Positions 40,085 to 53,580 are shown, counted from the stretch's first letter. The stretch: DNA of 64,000 nt from Latrodectus hesperus (GCA_037975125.1 CM075855.1:78154945-78218944), one strand, 5' to 3'. Numbers and translations: made by a program. Notes: a model not told the origin generated them from the sequence alone.

Positions 40085-40371
40085 CGAACGTTATCAAGAA
40101 GGCGTTCGAAATTACCACATGGAGTCGCAATTCAGACCTTTTATCTCCGACGCGATGAATATCCAGTGCTAATAAAAATATCAGGTGTGGCCTGGACTTT
40201 TCCAGCCACTGCTACTGTGCATGCAACGAAGACCTTTGTACTGTTGACAGGAGTTACGTACACTAGTACCTCGACGTATCCTTGAAGGAAGTAATCAAAG
40301 CAAATGAGGTCTGGCCATCGAGCGGGACAATGCACTGGACTATCCCATCTTTTGCTGGGCACATGTTGCAT
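40085..40371 (-). pseudogene. DDE transposase fragment, Tc1/mariner superfamily
   Basis: The minus frame reads RWPDLICFDYFLQGYVEVLV then TPVN. This is a decayed form of the widespread RSPDLTP-x-DFFLWGY-(L/V)-K motif that surrounds the last catalytic residue of mariner-like DDE endonucleases. Only this C-terminal scrap remains, and downstream sequence is frameshifted. It abuts a SINE on the right. Confidence 0.6.
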
Positions 40372-40404
40372 TCAAATGGAGATACATATCAATGCTGTAA
40401 TGGG

Positions 40405-40745
40405 AGGGAGAGTCCCAGTAGCTCAGTAGCTTCAAGCCGCTACTCGTTAAGATTAGCAAAGTGAAGCATCATTTGCCGTGGGCAGTGATTGGGATGGTGA
40501 CCACGTACACTCCCTCACGGGGTTGCTGGAGCTCCGTGGATTGGGGACGAGTCCATGCTAATAAGTGACGTCCAAAGTCCTTCCGCTGGTATGGCGTGGA
40601 TATGGAGAGGAGGGTGACAGCTCAGGTGTGACCTCGTCACCTGACCGTGGTTCAACCCCACGAGGAATTTAGTGATAGGCGAGTATTCCAGCCCCTTAAC
40701 CTACAGGTTCAGTGCGGGGCTCTCCTGCACTGCTATGTATGCATG
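40405..40745 (+). repeat. SINE family B (copy 1)
   Basis: GC-rich repeat with CAGTAGCTCAGTAGCTTCAA, GTGAAGCATCATTTGCCGTG, GGGTTGCTGGAGCTCCGTGG, GTCCAAAGTCCTTCCGCTGG and AACCTACAGGTTCAGTGCGG. It matches 62560-62905 in reverse complement. The 5' portion looks tRNA-like but is not a functional tRNA. Confidence 0.82.
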
Positions 40746-42680
40746 TAGTGGGAAGGAGCACAAGACTTCTTTGCTTTTTCGTTGTATTAAGAATAATTAA
40801 CATGTTTTCTCATCTTATTCGTTTCCTCATTTTTCTGTATTTTGTGTCGCCGAAAAAGCGTTTCCGACAAATATTACAATGGGATTGCTCATCGTCTACC
40901 TGTATGTCATCGCTTTTGAAAGTATGAAACCACTGTACTGATAGACCCTATATATATGTGTGTGTACATGTATAAATATTTACATAGAAATACATACTGG
41001 CCAATAAACTATAAGCCTTTGAGATTTTTATTTACTAGGAATAAAGTACCTATTTTTTTATGTTATAAGGTACTCATCCTTAGAACACTAGCATAAATAA
41101 GGAGGAAAAATATATTTCCCAATGAATGACTTAAATGGCGAAAAATGGTAGATCTTTCACCATTCAAAAAAGGACTTTTTGTTGTTTCTCGTTTAGCAGG
41201 TCACGATTCTAAAGACAGCAAATATCACTAGGTTCTGAGAAATAACCATATGAAAGGTTTTCAAAAGTTGGAATCAGAGCCCACAGTCTTTATCGAGTCT
41301 ACTGTTATATTGATTGGCTGTGTGAAGTTTAATGACACAAGGTCCTGTCTAGGACAAACTGCTCCAAGTACATAGTATAACAGCTTGCTGTTAGAAAGAC
41401 GTGACAGTAGTTCAATGATAGTTTCTAAGAGCGTGATCAGCGTCGTAACTAACAAATTTTAAGTCAGAATAGGGTCCCTACTGAGTTTCAGATAACAAAA
41501 ATCTCTTAAATATTTTCCCTAATAAATTTCAGTTTAAACCATGCTGAAGATGTGCAGAGGATAGGAATGCATACTCGAATGCCTGTTAGAAAATTACTCA
41601 TATTTGTCCGAAATTCAAAATTTTCTTCTGCAGTGGTATGGAAAAAGAAGGCATTGGACATCTCAGAATTGTAAACGAATAAAGTAGTTGGATGAAACAT
41701 ACTTCGCCTTACTTTACACTGGTGGAAGACGTAGAATTAGACAAAAATCCCACTAACTTCTGAATGAATTTTACCTTACCAGCATTGTGCAAGGGTCTGG
41801 TACAGGCATTGCGATATGGGACATGTTTTGGTGGTATGAAAGTAATAATAAATATGAATATCACACAAACAATTGTGCTGGGACCCACCATAACTAATCG
41901 TTAAAAATAATTTTATCTAAATAGTTTATTATGTAATTATGCCTAAGAATTAAAACATCAATTTAACAAATGCTTAATTTAAAACCTAGTTCAAATTCTG
42001 TGACATATTTTGAATGCATAAAAATAGAAATTTTAATAAATATTACGAAATTTGTCCTTTAAGACATTTTTAATCTAAATTGCATTATAAAAAACAAAAT
42101 AGCAAGCTTATTGTTATATTAAGATACAATGAAAACTGACAATATTCAATGTAAGACAGAAGCAAATTAAAAGTAAATTCGAATTTAAATTTTATTTTTG
42201 AGATTTTAGAAGGTTGTTTTGTAGTAAGTAATAAAAAGATTTTTATGGTAGTAGCACAAAATAAACTTTACATTAAAGATTTTGTGTCACCCATACAACC
42301 TTCATCTGTCTAACATCACCGCTGAATCAATACAATGAATTACACAGTAAAATATCTGCTAACTACTCGTCTAAGAGATCCTTGAACATCTCAATTGGAT
42401 TCAACGCATGAGATTTTCCAAATGATTATATTTAGGCAGAAAAGTAATGGTTATTATTTTTACTCTAAGAATACTTTAAAAAGTGGTCATCACTTTGATC
42501 ATTAAAAAGTGACTTTTTAATGATCAAAGTGATCATTAAAAAGTGATATTGTTTTTTTCTGGATATGTGGCTACATTGATCTTCCTCATCTATCACGTGA
42601 TCAAGGCGCATTTTGTAAGCTTCGATTACATATTAATGACGTGTATTTTACTGCAATATCAACAACCGTAGTTAGTCAAG
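40746..42680. other. Non-coding DNA with three consecutive unrecognised minus-strand frames
   Basis: 41261-41891 holds three adjacent minus-strand ORFs of 60-64 codons, separated by stops, in sequence slightly less AT-rich than its surroundings. They may be remnants of one old coding element, but I recognise no family. A perfect 21-bp palindrome lies at 42490-42532. Confidence 0.4.
42490..42532. repeat. Perfect 43-bp palindrome with a third half-copy
   Basis: Arms 42490-42510 and 42512-42532 are exact reverse complements with a single-base centre. TCATTAAAAAGTGA follows again at 42533-42546, and AAGTGG-TCATCACTTTGAT precedes. Confidence 0.92.
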
Positions 42681-42682
42681 TA

Positions 42683-43441
42683 CAGCAGAACTCCAACTAT
42701 CCAAATCAACTGGGACCAAACTCCATTCGAATAGTATAAGAAAATCTGTTAATTGTATTTTTTTCGAAAAATTTTCGATTCTAATTAATTATTGTATTTT
42801 GAAAATGGGAGAAAAAGCTAAATATTTTCAAAGAATTTAATGAAAAGAAAACACTTTTACATGTTAAGGTACTTACAAGTGCTGTACATTAATACAGTAT
42901 CTATGTGCAACGCTGTAAATGAAAGTCATTGCTTGTTGAACATCTCGATTAGAGTAAGCAATTTCAATGACTTTATCCGTTTTCGAGCAACCAAGTCACG
43001 CATCCTCTGGCATGAGAACTCGCATGTGATCACACTCGGACTGACGCTCCACCTACTTCAAATCAGTTTCAAAGTCCGCAAATGCTTCACTGTGGTGCCG
43101 TGTCTATTCCAACTTAGATATTAAGATCATCCTATTCCTCGACACTTTCAATAAGTTGATTTGAAATCCACAGTGTAACTCATAATCTATTCTCCTACAT
43201 CTTCAGCACTTACCTCTGAACATTCAGGAATTTTAAGAAGAATGTTTTTGAATTCATCAAGTGGCATGCCATTCTCATCGTCTTATTTCTCTTACCTTTC
43301 ATTTTCTTGAGCTTGTTCCCTTTTTTCTAATTTCCTGTCTCTTCATCTAATTTACTTTTCTGAAATTCTGAAAGCGATCCAGATAATCTGCCACTCGGTT
43401 AGATGGAATTCGGATAATTAGAATTCTACTCTTTTTGGTCT
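42683..43441 (-). mobile_element. Tigger/pogo-like element relic
   Basis: The left end CAGCAGAACTCCAACTATCC and the right end, read inwards, GAGTAGAATTCTAATTATCC are inverted repeats of the Tigger type, where AGTAGAA and TATCC are the conserved words. TA precedes the left end. The interior, read on the minus strand, contains a decayed piece resembling the jerky/Tigger C-terminal region, with ADFETDLKWVERQSECDHMR-like translation near 43070-43010. Many stops and a length of 759 bp show an internally deleted, dead copy. Confidence 0.65.
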
Positions 43442-44001
43442 CGTGTTTATTAAAAGGTTACAGACAAACAAAACAATCTATTAATAAATGCTTAGAGATA
43501 AATCAATTTTATTATTTTTTTTGCAATTAAGAATATTTCAAAATTTTCATTTAGGAATTATGAAAATTTTTTCTCTAAATTTCGTCATCTAAGCATTCCA
43601 AAATAGAATTTATATAGCTTGGTTTATAAAAGAAAACGATTTATATGATTATATATATCTTCACAGGAGATAATTTATTTTCAGTGAAGGAAAACAGCTC
43701 TTTTATTAACCAAAAATAAAATACCAATACACACACACTGTCGTGCAAAATATATTTAAAACATTTAAATGGAAAGCTTCGCGTGAGTAACTTTAATTTC
43801 GATCGAATTGTCGCTTTCCTCCCTCTTATTTGAGAGTTTGTTTCACCTTTCTAGTTCAATACCAGGAACCATTTCATCTGAGAATCTCAAACGATTTCGA
43901 ATTTTTCTGATGAATTCAACTGCGAAATTCGGATAGCAGCTATCCAAACAGTAGAAATCAAAATGCCAAAATACAGACGCAAACTTTTTAACTACAGATG
44001 T

Positions 44002-44091
44002 TGACGCTGGCGTCACAAAAGCACGTGAGCACAGGTGCGAGTTTCGCTGAGCGAAAAAAAGGTCTCTCATTACTTTCGCGGGATTTCGCTG
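44002..44091 (+). promoter_or_regulatory. Palindromic motif cluster upstream of the secreted-protein gene
   Basis: Within 90 bp lie TGACGCTGGCGTCA (44002-44015, a perfect inverted repeat of the TGACGC half-site), an E-box CACGTG (44022-44027), and TTTCGCTGAGCGAAA (inverted repeat of TTTCGCT around one G, about 44042-44056). Two further TTTCGC words flank GGGATTTCGC near 44075-44090. They sit 40-130 bp upstream of the TATA-like box. Binding factors are not established; ATF/CREB, bHLH and Rel/IRF-type readings are inference only. Confidence 0.4.
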
Positions 44092-44130
44092 GAAAAGTTA
44101 TGTCAAAAATGATTTCATGAGATTTGTGTT

Positions 44131-44138
44131 CTATAAGC
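44131..44138 (+). promoter_or_regulatory. TATA-like box of the secreted-protein gene
   Basis: CTATAAGC lies 110 bp before the ATG at 44242. A start of transcription about 30 bp downstream (near 44160) would give a 5' UTR of about 80 nt. The motif is close to the TATAAA consensus. No other candidate lies nearby. Confidence 0.45.
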
Positions 44139-44241
44139 AGGAAGGATATTTTGTATGTTCGACTCGTGATTAGAAGCTTAGGATATCGTGAAGAACAGAT
44201 CTGTGTGTTAATAATTATCACCCAATAAATAATTCGAAACT

Positions 44242-44326
44242 ATGAAATACGCGTGCTTATTTTGTTCGATTTTGATCTTTTGGATTTTACCGCTGAAAGT
44301 GGCATCCATGCAAGATGTTTACTATC
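44242..44326 (+). CDS. Secreted protein of unknown family, exon 1 (signal peptide)
   Basis: ATG 44242 opens MKYACLFCSILIFWILPLKV followed by ASMQDVYY. The positive residue is at position 2, a hydrophobic core spans about residues 5-18, and there is a plausible cleavage after V-A or V-A-S near residues 21-22. This is a classical signal peptide. The exon ends at C|GTAAGT (donor GT at 44327), phase 1. It joins in frame to exons at 53439, 55177 and 61752. The assembled product so far is 162 complete codons: a signal peptide, then a mostly alpha-helical, acidic/lysine-rich chain with cysteines in exons 2, 3 and 4, and an incomplete C-terminus because the gene leaves the window. I do not recognise the family. 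Extracellular (haemolymph, gland or venom-type secretion) is only an inference from the signal peptide. Intron 1 is 9.1 kb and full of mobile elements. Confidence 0.6.
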
Positions 44327-44760
44327 GTAAGTTTTATTGTTTTTTTAGTTAAATATTCAACAATAAATTATAAAATATTTATGATTTTCATGCTTACAAT
44401 TATTAGTTCTTTCAATTAACCACACCCATAATATTTTTAGAAAATTAAGTATTTAATTAAAATAGGGCGTGATTACTCCTAACGATGAAGCTGTATATTA
44501 ACCCAGCATGCTAAATATATATGAAAAAAATGAGATTTTTTTATTTAAAATTTAGTTTTTGAAATGTATTATTGATTGGGAAAAATGTCAATGTTCCAGA
44601 TGAAAGTTTGTGGAATAAAATTTATATTATAGAATTCATTGAATTTAAAATTAAAAATTTAATTAACATTTAATCTTGAGAAAAAATTTAAGTAGAAAAT
44701 TTTAAATGTTTTACATTTTTGAAAAAGTTATTAATTCTGTATTATGTTAAAATATATATC

Positions 44761-44764
<4 letters not shown>

Positions 44765-44822
<58 letters not shown>
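44765..44822. repeat. (AT)n microsatellite
   Basis: Dinucleotide run of about 57 bp in intron 1 of the secreted-protein gene. Confidence 0.95.
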
Positions 44823-44824
<2 letters not shown>

Positions 44825-45059
44825 AATATAAACAAAAATGTATCTAAATTATATTATGACATCATTTATACAATATTTTTGTTATATATATTTTAGTAAT
44901 TCTTATAAAAAATTTAATGTTAAGAAATATCCAGTCTTTATTCATAATTTTATTTCAGGTCTTAGTTTAAATTCTTGTAAAATATCCACCGCAAAAAGTA
45001 TTTACAAAGGGGAAAATATTTTCAAATGCAGCTATTTCCCTCTATTTCCCTATTTCTCA

Positions 45060-45205
45060 GTCTTACAAGAAGTATTCCTTGTAAGATTGAAACAGCAAAG
45101 GGAATTTTCCATTGTAAAAGTTTCCTAATGACTGAAACAGTAAAGGAAATTTTACTTTCTAACTTTTCCTTATGATTGTAATAGTAAAGGGAATTTTCCC
45201 TCCTA
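45060..45205. repeat. About 48-bp minisatellite, about 3 diverged units
   Basis: Repeating theme: CCTTATGATTGTAATAGTAA, then AGGGAATTTTCC. It begins with the palindrome TCTTACAAG-AAGTATTC-CTTGTAAGA. It lies in intron 1 of the secreted-protein gene. Confidence 0.7.
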
Positions 45206-46631
45206 TCGGAAATTTCCCTTTCTTGTGAAAGGGAGGGGTAAGATCAGTTAGCTCATATTGCTGTAAAATATAATGTATAAAAGTAAGAAATTTTCAAATC
45301 AATTTAAATTGTTCTAATATTACGTAGGATTTTATCGAAATGATAATCGATTAGCCAGGCTTGTTTACAAATGCATGATTTATGAGAATAAAATTAGCAT
45401 CCATGTTTCTCGAATATTAATAGCTTGTGATCTCTAAAATTAATAAAGCAGTTTTAAAATGATGACTTTTAATTAATTTGCAAGATTATTATGATAACAA
45501 TGACAGTTTAATACTAAATTAAAAGTGCTAATTTTTAAAAGAAAAAACCATTTTGAAAATAGCATTAAAAATGGTAGAAAACTAGAATAAACCATTTACA
45601 AGCTTAATAAGAATTGAGATCACTTTATATATTTGTAAATACGATTTAACTTGAATAGGATATTATTTTTGAGAAAGAGATTTATAAATTTTGCTGACTT
45701 AATTTTGAAGTATATATTCTTTTACCTATATATTTTTAATATGGAATTGTATGTTTTGATTTTGTATATTCTATAACAATAGGATAACAAGGATTTTTAA
45801 AGGATATTACTTATTTAAGACGTGTATTTTTTGGACACGAAATCGAAATTTAAATACTAAAAATTGGACGAGTTAATATAATATAAATCAAATACTTTAT
45901 AGCAAATTTTTAAGCAAAACTATCTTTTTTATAAGTATATAGGTACATTTAATAAATTACTTTTTTGTAAACCTTTTAAAATATTATTCTAAATGTATTC
46001 CACTATTAAAAAAATTTAATCTATATTAATAAAATAAATGGAAAAGTACCTCTAAAAAGATTAAATTTATAATGTTGCTGAAAATAAAACGTCGTATAAA
46101 ATGTTAGTATATATATTTCTTGTATAGCAATTTTTGCATAGCGAAGGAAAAAGTGAGAATTGGCGAATAAATCGAAATTCCCTTATTGTTTGGCAAGGTT
46201 AGAAATGCGAGAAGTAAATAGGAATTGCGACATTTAGAAAAAACCTTGTATCATTAGCATAATCTATAAATAATCATCTATCTAATCAAGATAAAAGGTC
46301 ATCAGTAGTTCAAAATATATAGCAAATATAGATACATATTAACAATATTAATGTAATTTCTGATTCAGAAAACCCTTTTAATACAAACAATTGAAAAGGA
46401 TTTTAAATTTGAAAAAATAGTGATTTTTGTAAATTCTCAATTTATTTTAGCAAGTCTGATTGGTGTGAAACTGAATTAATATACACATAGACAAAGAGAA
46501 TAATTGTTGTTCAAATAATTTTGAGTTTTTTATTATGCCTAGAAATTATGCAAAATTCACGGATAAGATCAAAACATAGCTTTCGAAAATCAGGTATACT
46601 AGAGTCAGAAATTATTCAAATATCGTTAAAG

Positions 46632-48752
<2,121 letters not shown>

Positions 48753-48760
48753 CTCATATT

Positions 48761-48969
48761 CAGGACTTGACTTAACCTAATAGGCGCCCGGGACGAAAAC
48801 TTCTTTGGGGGTTCTCTCTTGCTTCGGAACAACAAACTTTCTATTCGATTTGGCAAATGATTCTATTCGATTAACATCGTAAAATTAACTTTCTATTCGT
48901 TTTGGAAGGCCTTCTGTTGTAGAGGCCCGAAGCAGCTAGCCCTTACGCCCCCGCTTTAATCGGGCTCTG
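48761..48969. mobile_element. hAT-like MITE, copy 1
   Basis: A 209-bp unit starts CAGGACTTGACTTAACC and ends, read inwards, CAGAGCCCGATTAAAGC. It carries GGCGCCCGGGACGAAAAC and two TTCTATTCG blocks. Flanking 8-bp words CTCATATT (48753-48760) and CTTGTATT (48970-48977) match at 6 of 8, as for an aged hAT target duplication. An (ATT)n run follows to about 49008. No coding capacity. Confidence 0.7.
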
Positions 48970-49930
48970 CTTGTATTACATTATTATTATTATTATTATT
49001 ATTATTCATGGGAGTAATTATGGAATACTCAAAATAATTTTGATATAATTGTAGAATAATTATGTAATACTGAAAATAATTTTGACAAGATTCACTAAAG
49101 TTTCGTGTACAAGTTATTCAAAATGCTAAAACTGAGACTATAGAAAATATTTATACTGATAAATTCAGAATGTTTTTTTAAAATTTTTTCTAAGATATGG
49201 CAAGCTATCAAAATTTACTCGATTCTCTTGAGCTTCCATGGATGCTACGAAAAAGAAACAAAAGTTTTTATTGATTCTGTTGATAAAATTTATTGGCAGT
49301 ATTTTCTAGCTGTGACGATAATTTCTATTCGCTCAAAGAACTATTGTCCTGGGACTATAACACATCATCTGACTCTTATTGCTCTCATAAAAAATATCAA
49401 ACTTCAGATTTACTACTCATAGTTTTTCCTTAAAAGATAAATTGAACAGCGCGTTTCGAAATTATTAGATTTATTTCTCAATGCTTCTCACTTGGTATCT
49501 TGAACGTTTTCTCAAACACCAAAAAGTTAGAATTTAAAAGAAAATCAGTTACGCATGTTTTTTTACTAATTTATCATACTTAAATAATGAAGACAATAAA
49601 AATTTAATGTAGAATTGATATCAATAATTTAAACCCGAATAGCTCTGTACAATTAAGCTTACATTTAATTCACTGAAAATTTATTTGATAAAATTTTATA
49701 TGTTATCCTGAACCTCTCTCTAACGCATCAAATGCGCATAGTGGCATGTAAAGTAGGCAAAATCATTTCGTAAGGACAAAAGATCTGCAACTTGATTTCA
49801 GTTATAGTTGTGTTTATATTACAATATACTTGAACTGATTTATATTAAAGTATAAATTTCACCTATATTTTTTTATGAGTATCTTTAAAAAAATTAAATT
49901 AAATAAAAAATACTAAAAATAATTCAAATG

Positions 49931-50139
49931 CAGAGCCTGACTAAATCAGAGGCATATGGGGCAGTTGTCCCGGTCCCCACATTAGAGAAGCTTCTAAATA
50001 GATTAGAAAGTATATGTTGTCAGTCGAATAAAATTGTTTGGCAAATCGAAATCGAATAAAAAGTTTTTTGTTGTGAAATAGAGGGGGGCTCTCAAAAAAG
50101 ATTTTGTTGCGGGTCTCAATTAGGGCAAGTAATACCCAC
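49931..50139. mobile_element. hAT-like MITE, copy 2, opposite orientation
   Basis: It starts CAGAGCCTGACTAAATCAGA and carries ATTCGATTTCGATTTGCC in reverse complement, aligning along its length with the unit at 48761-48969. The 8-bp flanks TTCAAATG (49923-49930) and TTCATATG (50140-50147) match at 7 of 8. The 69-codon ORF across it is not a gene. Confidence 0.72.
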
Positions 50140-51474
50140 TTCATATGCAAAAGGACTAAATCATTTGATACAATTTAATTCTTATGGTGAAATACTCTTT
50201 TTTTAGAAGTAAAAATAATTATTTATTACAACTCAGTACTTAGTTTCATTTTACTGCAGAAAAAAATAATTCAAACAATTGATAACTTTAGTTTATCAAT
50301 CTGAATGAACACATTTTGCAATATTAATCGAGGAGCACAATTAATGTTAACCCTTTTTGAAATAAGTTTCATATGTAAATGTAGAATACTCGATATTAAA
50401 ATTGAAAATTTGAATAAAATTTAGGGGTAGGTAAAAAGTTGTGAGATAAAACTATATTTAATAAATAAAAAGAAATTATTTCAATTACAGAAAAATAAAT
50501 ATTTGTTGCGATGATTTAATACAGAATCCAATAAACTTTCCGTTTTTTGCAAAGTTGTTCTTCAGTATTTATGAACTGGCTGACCGTGCAATCCTTGGTT
50601 TACCATAGCTTAATTTCCTGGTTTCAAGATCTTCGGCTACCAGACTCGAAATCGATCAAAGTTTAATACTAAAAATTAGCATTGTTTTTACAGATATACG
50701 AAGAATCCAACTCAGAAATTATATTTATACGAATGTGTTACAGTAGAACTAATAAATCGGTGATTATTTATCATCCTCACTAAACTCGGTAAATGTGATG
50801 AATTATTGAATATTTATCACTTTTACCGATAATTATATATACAATCCCTAACTCGTAATGGGGAATGTGGTAAATTCTGATTATTTTGTTGAGAAATGAT
50901 ATTTTTATTTGAAAAAATTTTCAAGTAATGTTAAATTAATGTTAAGAATTCGAAGAACATCATGATGGCTTAGAATAAAACTTACACGCACACAATAACT
51001 TTTTAATTTACAAATTTAAGTATCTTAAACCCTTTTGTATATTTATTTTAGTAGATACTTTTAGAACGATGTATTAGCTAATGGTATACGGTATTGAAAA
51101 ATACAAAATGATCAAAATTACTATCAGTAAAATAAAGATTAGCTTATTATTTGAGTAAATTCCTTATTTTTATATATATCTAAATAAAATAGGACTTTAA
51201 ATATTAACAACTATTTATATATAATTTTTAAGTCTTGCTAGCTAAAAAGTCTAGATAAAGCTTAAAATTTAGATTAGAACTGTATAAAAAACAGTTCTAT
51301 GTCAAAATAAGCCAAACCTATATTCTAAAAAGGTATCTATAAATATTTTTATTTACAATTTTACTTATTTAGATATATTAAACTACTGTCACATATTTAG
51401 AATTACAATTTTCCAGAGCCCTTATATTTACACTGGTCAGATTTGCATTTCATTTTGCAAACACATCGTTAATA

Positions 51475-52054
51475 TCATTGACTTTCTAAAGATGATTCTC
51501 TAACACAATCTCGAAGTAACACTGCTTTATCTGGAAAATCTTCAAGCAAAATACACAAATTCACAAATTGTGAACAGATGTCTGGTGTTTGCACTATGAA
51601 AATTTTCCTTGTTTTGTCCCTAAAATGTCTTCGTTTTTCATGTCTAATATAATCGCTAAAATAAATTTCGTGAATCACTTTCGCTTTGTCTGAATCTGTT
51701 ACTCGTAGTTTCCCTGTCACCAAATTACCAGAAGAAAATTTAAGACTTTAAACTTTCAACGACTTTTATGCTCGTAACTCTAAACTATTTTAGTACTTTT
51801 TTCTATATTATCTTATTTGTTCTTGCGTTCTTGCCTAGTTAAAATATCTATCTAGTTTAAATGGATCATTGTCCTTTTAAATCACAAAATTAATTGCAGT
51901 AAACAATCATTTAGCAATGGATCATTAATTTTCTCATTAGAATTATCTTCTATTTCACTAATGATATTACCAGAAACGTTGTTAAAAGTTTCTATGAAAA
52001 CCTCATTTTCTTCTTCGAATTGCTTTGCTGCAGGCTAATATCATGACGAAATAT
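51475..52054 (-). pseudogene. Unrecognised coding remnants inside the long-TIR element
   Basis: The interior between the arms carries two minus-strand open pieces. One is FEEENEVFIETFNNVSGN followed by an acidic, asparagine-rich stretch (about 52020-51885). The other is LRVTDSDKAKVIHEIYFSDY, then RHEKRRHFRDKTRKIFI and ICSQFVNLCILLEDFP (51720-51475, stop after LESQ). An acceptor-like GTGACAG precedes the second piece. The compositions look coding, but I cannot name the family. They may be leftovers of the element's own transposase or captured host sequence. Confidence 0.4.
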
Positions 52055-52135
52055 TGTTTTATCTAAGCCTTTTAGCTAAGAAGTCAAAAAAATTATCTAT
52101 AGTAGTATAGTAGTTGTAGATATCTATAGTAGTGT

Positions 52136-52171
52136 AATTAAATATTAACAAGTAGTTGTTAATATTTAATT
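52136..52171. repeat. Perfect 16-bp inverted repeat, 4-nt loop
   Basis: Arms 52136-52151 and 52156-52171 are exact reverse complements around GTAG, next to the LINE insertion site. Confidence 0.9.
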
Positions 52172-52174
52172 CGG

Positions 52175-52384
52175 TTTGGTGTCGAGTCTATTTGAAGTTA
52201 AGTCAAATCATTCCGCGTGCCGAAATCATGGCTTTGGCAATGTGTACAATTTTATCATTATAGAGATTTTCCTGAAAGTGAAATTCGTCAATAGCCTGTA
52301 AACTTATTATGATGGCCGGACAGTTAAAAATATATTCCGGAATGTGCTCCTCCTCAGGGTAGTCCTCACATGATTTGTAGTATT
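52175..52384 (-). pseudogene. LINE 3' tail inserted in the right arm of the long-TIR element
   Basis: The minus strand reads CEDYPEEEHIPEYIFNCPAI, then FHFQENLYNDKIVHIAKAMI and a stop. It aligns with the LINE tail at 20163-19954 (PQLIFSCAAI, then LLFTDKAVEIARAV). Flanking ATTAAATAT-type words on both sides look like a target duplication, and the inverted arms align again beyond the insertion. Confidence 0.65.
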
Positions 52385-53438
52385 TAATTTAAAGTCCTAT
52401 TTTATTCAGATATATGTAAAAATATAGTTTTTCATGAAATAGCAAGATAGTCTTTATTTTACTTTTCGTAATTTTGATCATTTTGTATTTTTCAATACGT
52501 TTTTCACAGATGTTACATAACTTATACTATTGTCAAATACATTTGTCTTAAAATAACTACTGAAATGAACGTATAAAAGAACAGCCTGTGATTTATATTG
52601 AAAGATTATTGCAAGATTTATTCTAAGTCTAATCATAATGTTCTTTGAATTCTTAAGAATAAAATCTTTAATATTACTGGAAAATATTTATTTTTTTCGA
52701 ATTAAAACACCATTTCTCAGCAAAATAATCGGAATTCATCACATTCCCCATTACGAATTGAGGATTATATATATTTACCGGTAAAAATGATAAATGTTCA
52801 ATAATTTATCATATTCACCGAGTTTAGTAGGGATTATTAATATTCACCTGTTATTACACATAACTGTTAGTTATTACACCGGTTTAATCACTTTTACCGT
52901 AACAAAACATTACCGTACATTTTATATTTCCTGTGCATTAATTATTTGTTCATTTATATGCATAAGTCATATTGCGTATCATATAAAAACATTATAATGA
53001 ATGTTAAATATTGTTCAAACAGTGCATTCATTTAAATATTAACTTATATTTCAGAATATTTAAAAAATGTGTTATCGCACAATTTTAAGGCTAAAAGAAT
53101 AATAGTTTAAGACATGTATTATAAAAAGTGCTATGGAATTTTAAAGTTATAAAGGTACTTTACAATTATGATTTTGTGTAATTTTACATAATTTTAAAGC
53201 ATCCTAAACTTGCATAGAAGTCTAACTTAGAACACACAAAACTTGATATCTATAAAATGTTAAACTTTAGAACTCAATTTTATAGTTTGAATATGTAATG
53301 GGACAATTTAAATTTTATTCATGTAAATACATGCTCCTAAAAATTAATTAATGGTGTAACTTGACAATTATATTTCGTAGCCTATTATGTATTGTTGATA
53401 CATTTATTTGCATTATGTCTACGCTTATCTAACTGAAG

Positions 53439-53580
53439 GTGTAATCAATAAAGAGGATGTGAGCATGGACAGCACCTGCGAGGAGATGCAAGTTACTCTG
53501 TGGAAAATTGGTTTCCATGACTGCTTTGTAACAAGAAAAATCAATGATGGTGGACGGGACTTGGAATCAATTGTAGACAG
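53439..53580 (+). CDS. Secreted protein of unknown family, exon 2
   Basis: This 142-nt exon has entry phase 1 and exit phase 2. The acceptor is CTGAAG at 53433-53438; an in-frame alternative is ATAAAG ending at 53453, which would drop five residues. It encodes VINKEDVSMDSTCEEMQVTL, then WKIGFHDCFVTRKINDGGRD and LESIVD. Two cysteines lie 15 residues apart, and the segment is probably two helices. The donor is a strong GACAG|GTAGGT at 53581. Only this frame is open across the exon. Confidence 0.7.

Larger units (their letters stand above)
50728..52917. mobile_element. 2.2-kb element with about 540-bp terminal inverted repeats
   Basis: The left arm (about 50728-51265) recurs inverted at about 52055-52917. 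Landmarks in order from each end are GTTAC-GTA, CGGTG, TACTAAACTCGGT, ATTATTGAA-ATTTATCA, ACTCGTAATGGGGAATGTG (left; AATTCGTAATGGGGAATGTG right), GAATTC-AAGAACAT-ATGAT, TATTGAAAAATACAAAATGA, AAATAGGACTTTAAAT and TAGCTAAAA. Identity is about 75-80% by eye. The right arm is interrupted by a LINE tail. CGGTAAAAGTGAT-type words repeat near both ends, as transposase-binding subterminal repeats often do. Long arms recall MULE or foldback elements; target duplication was not resolved. Confidence 0.75.
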
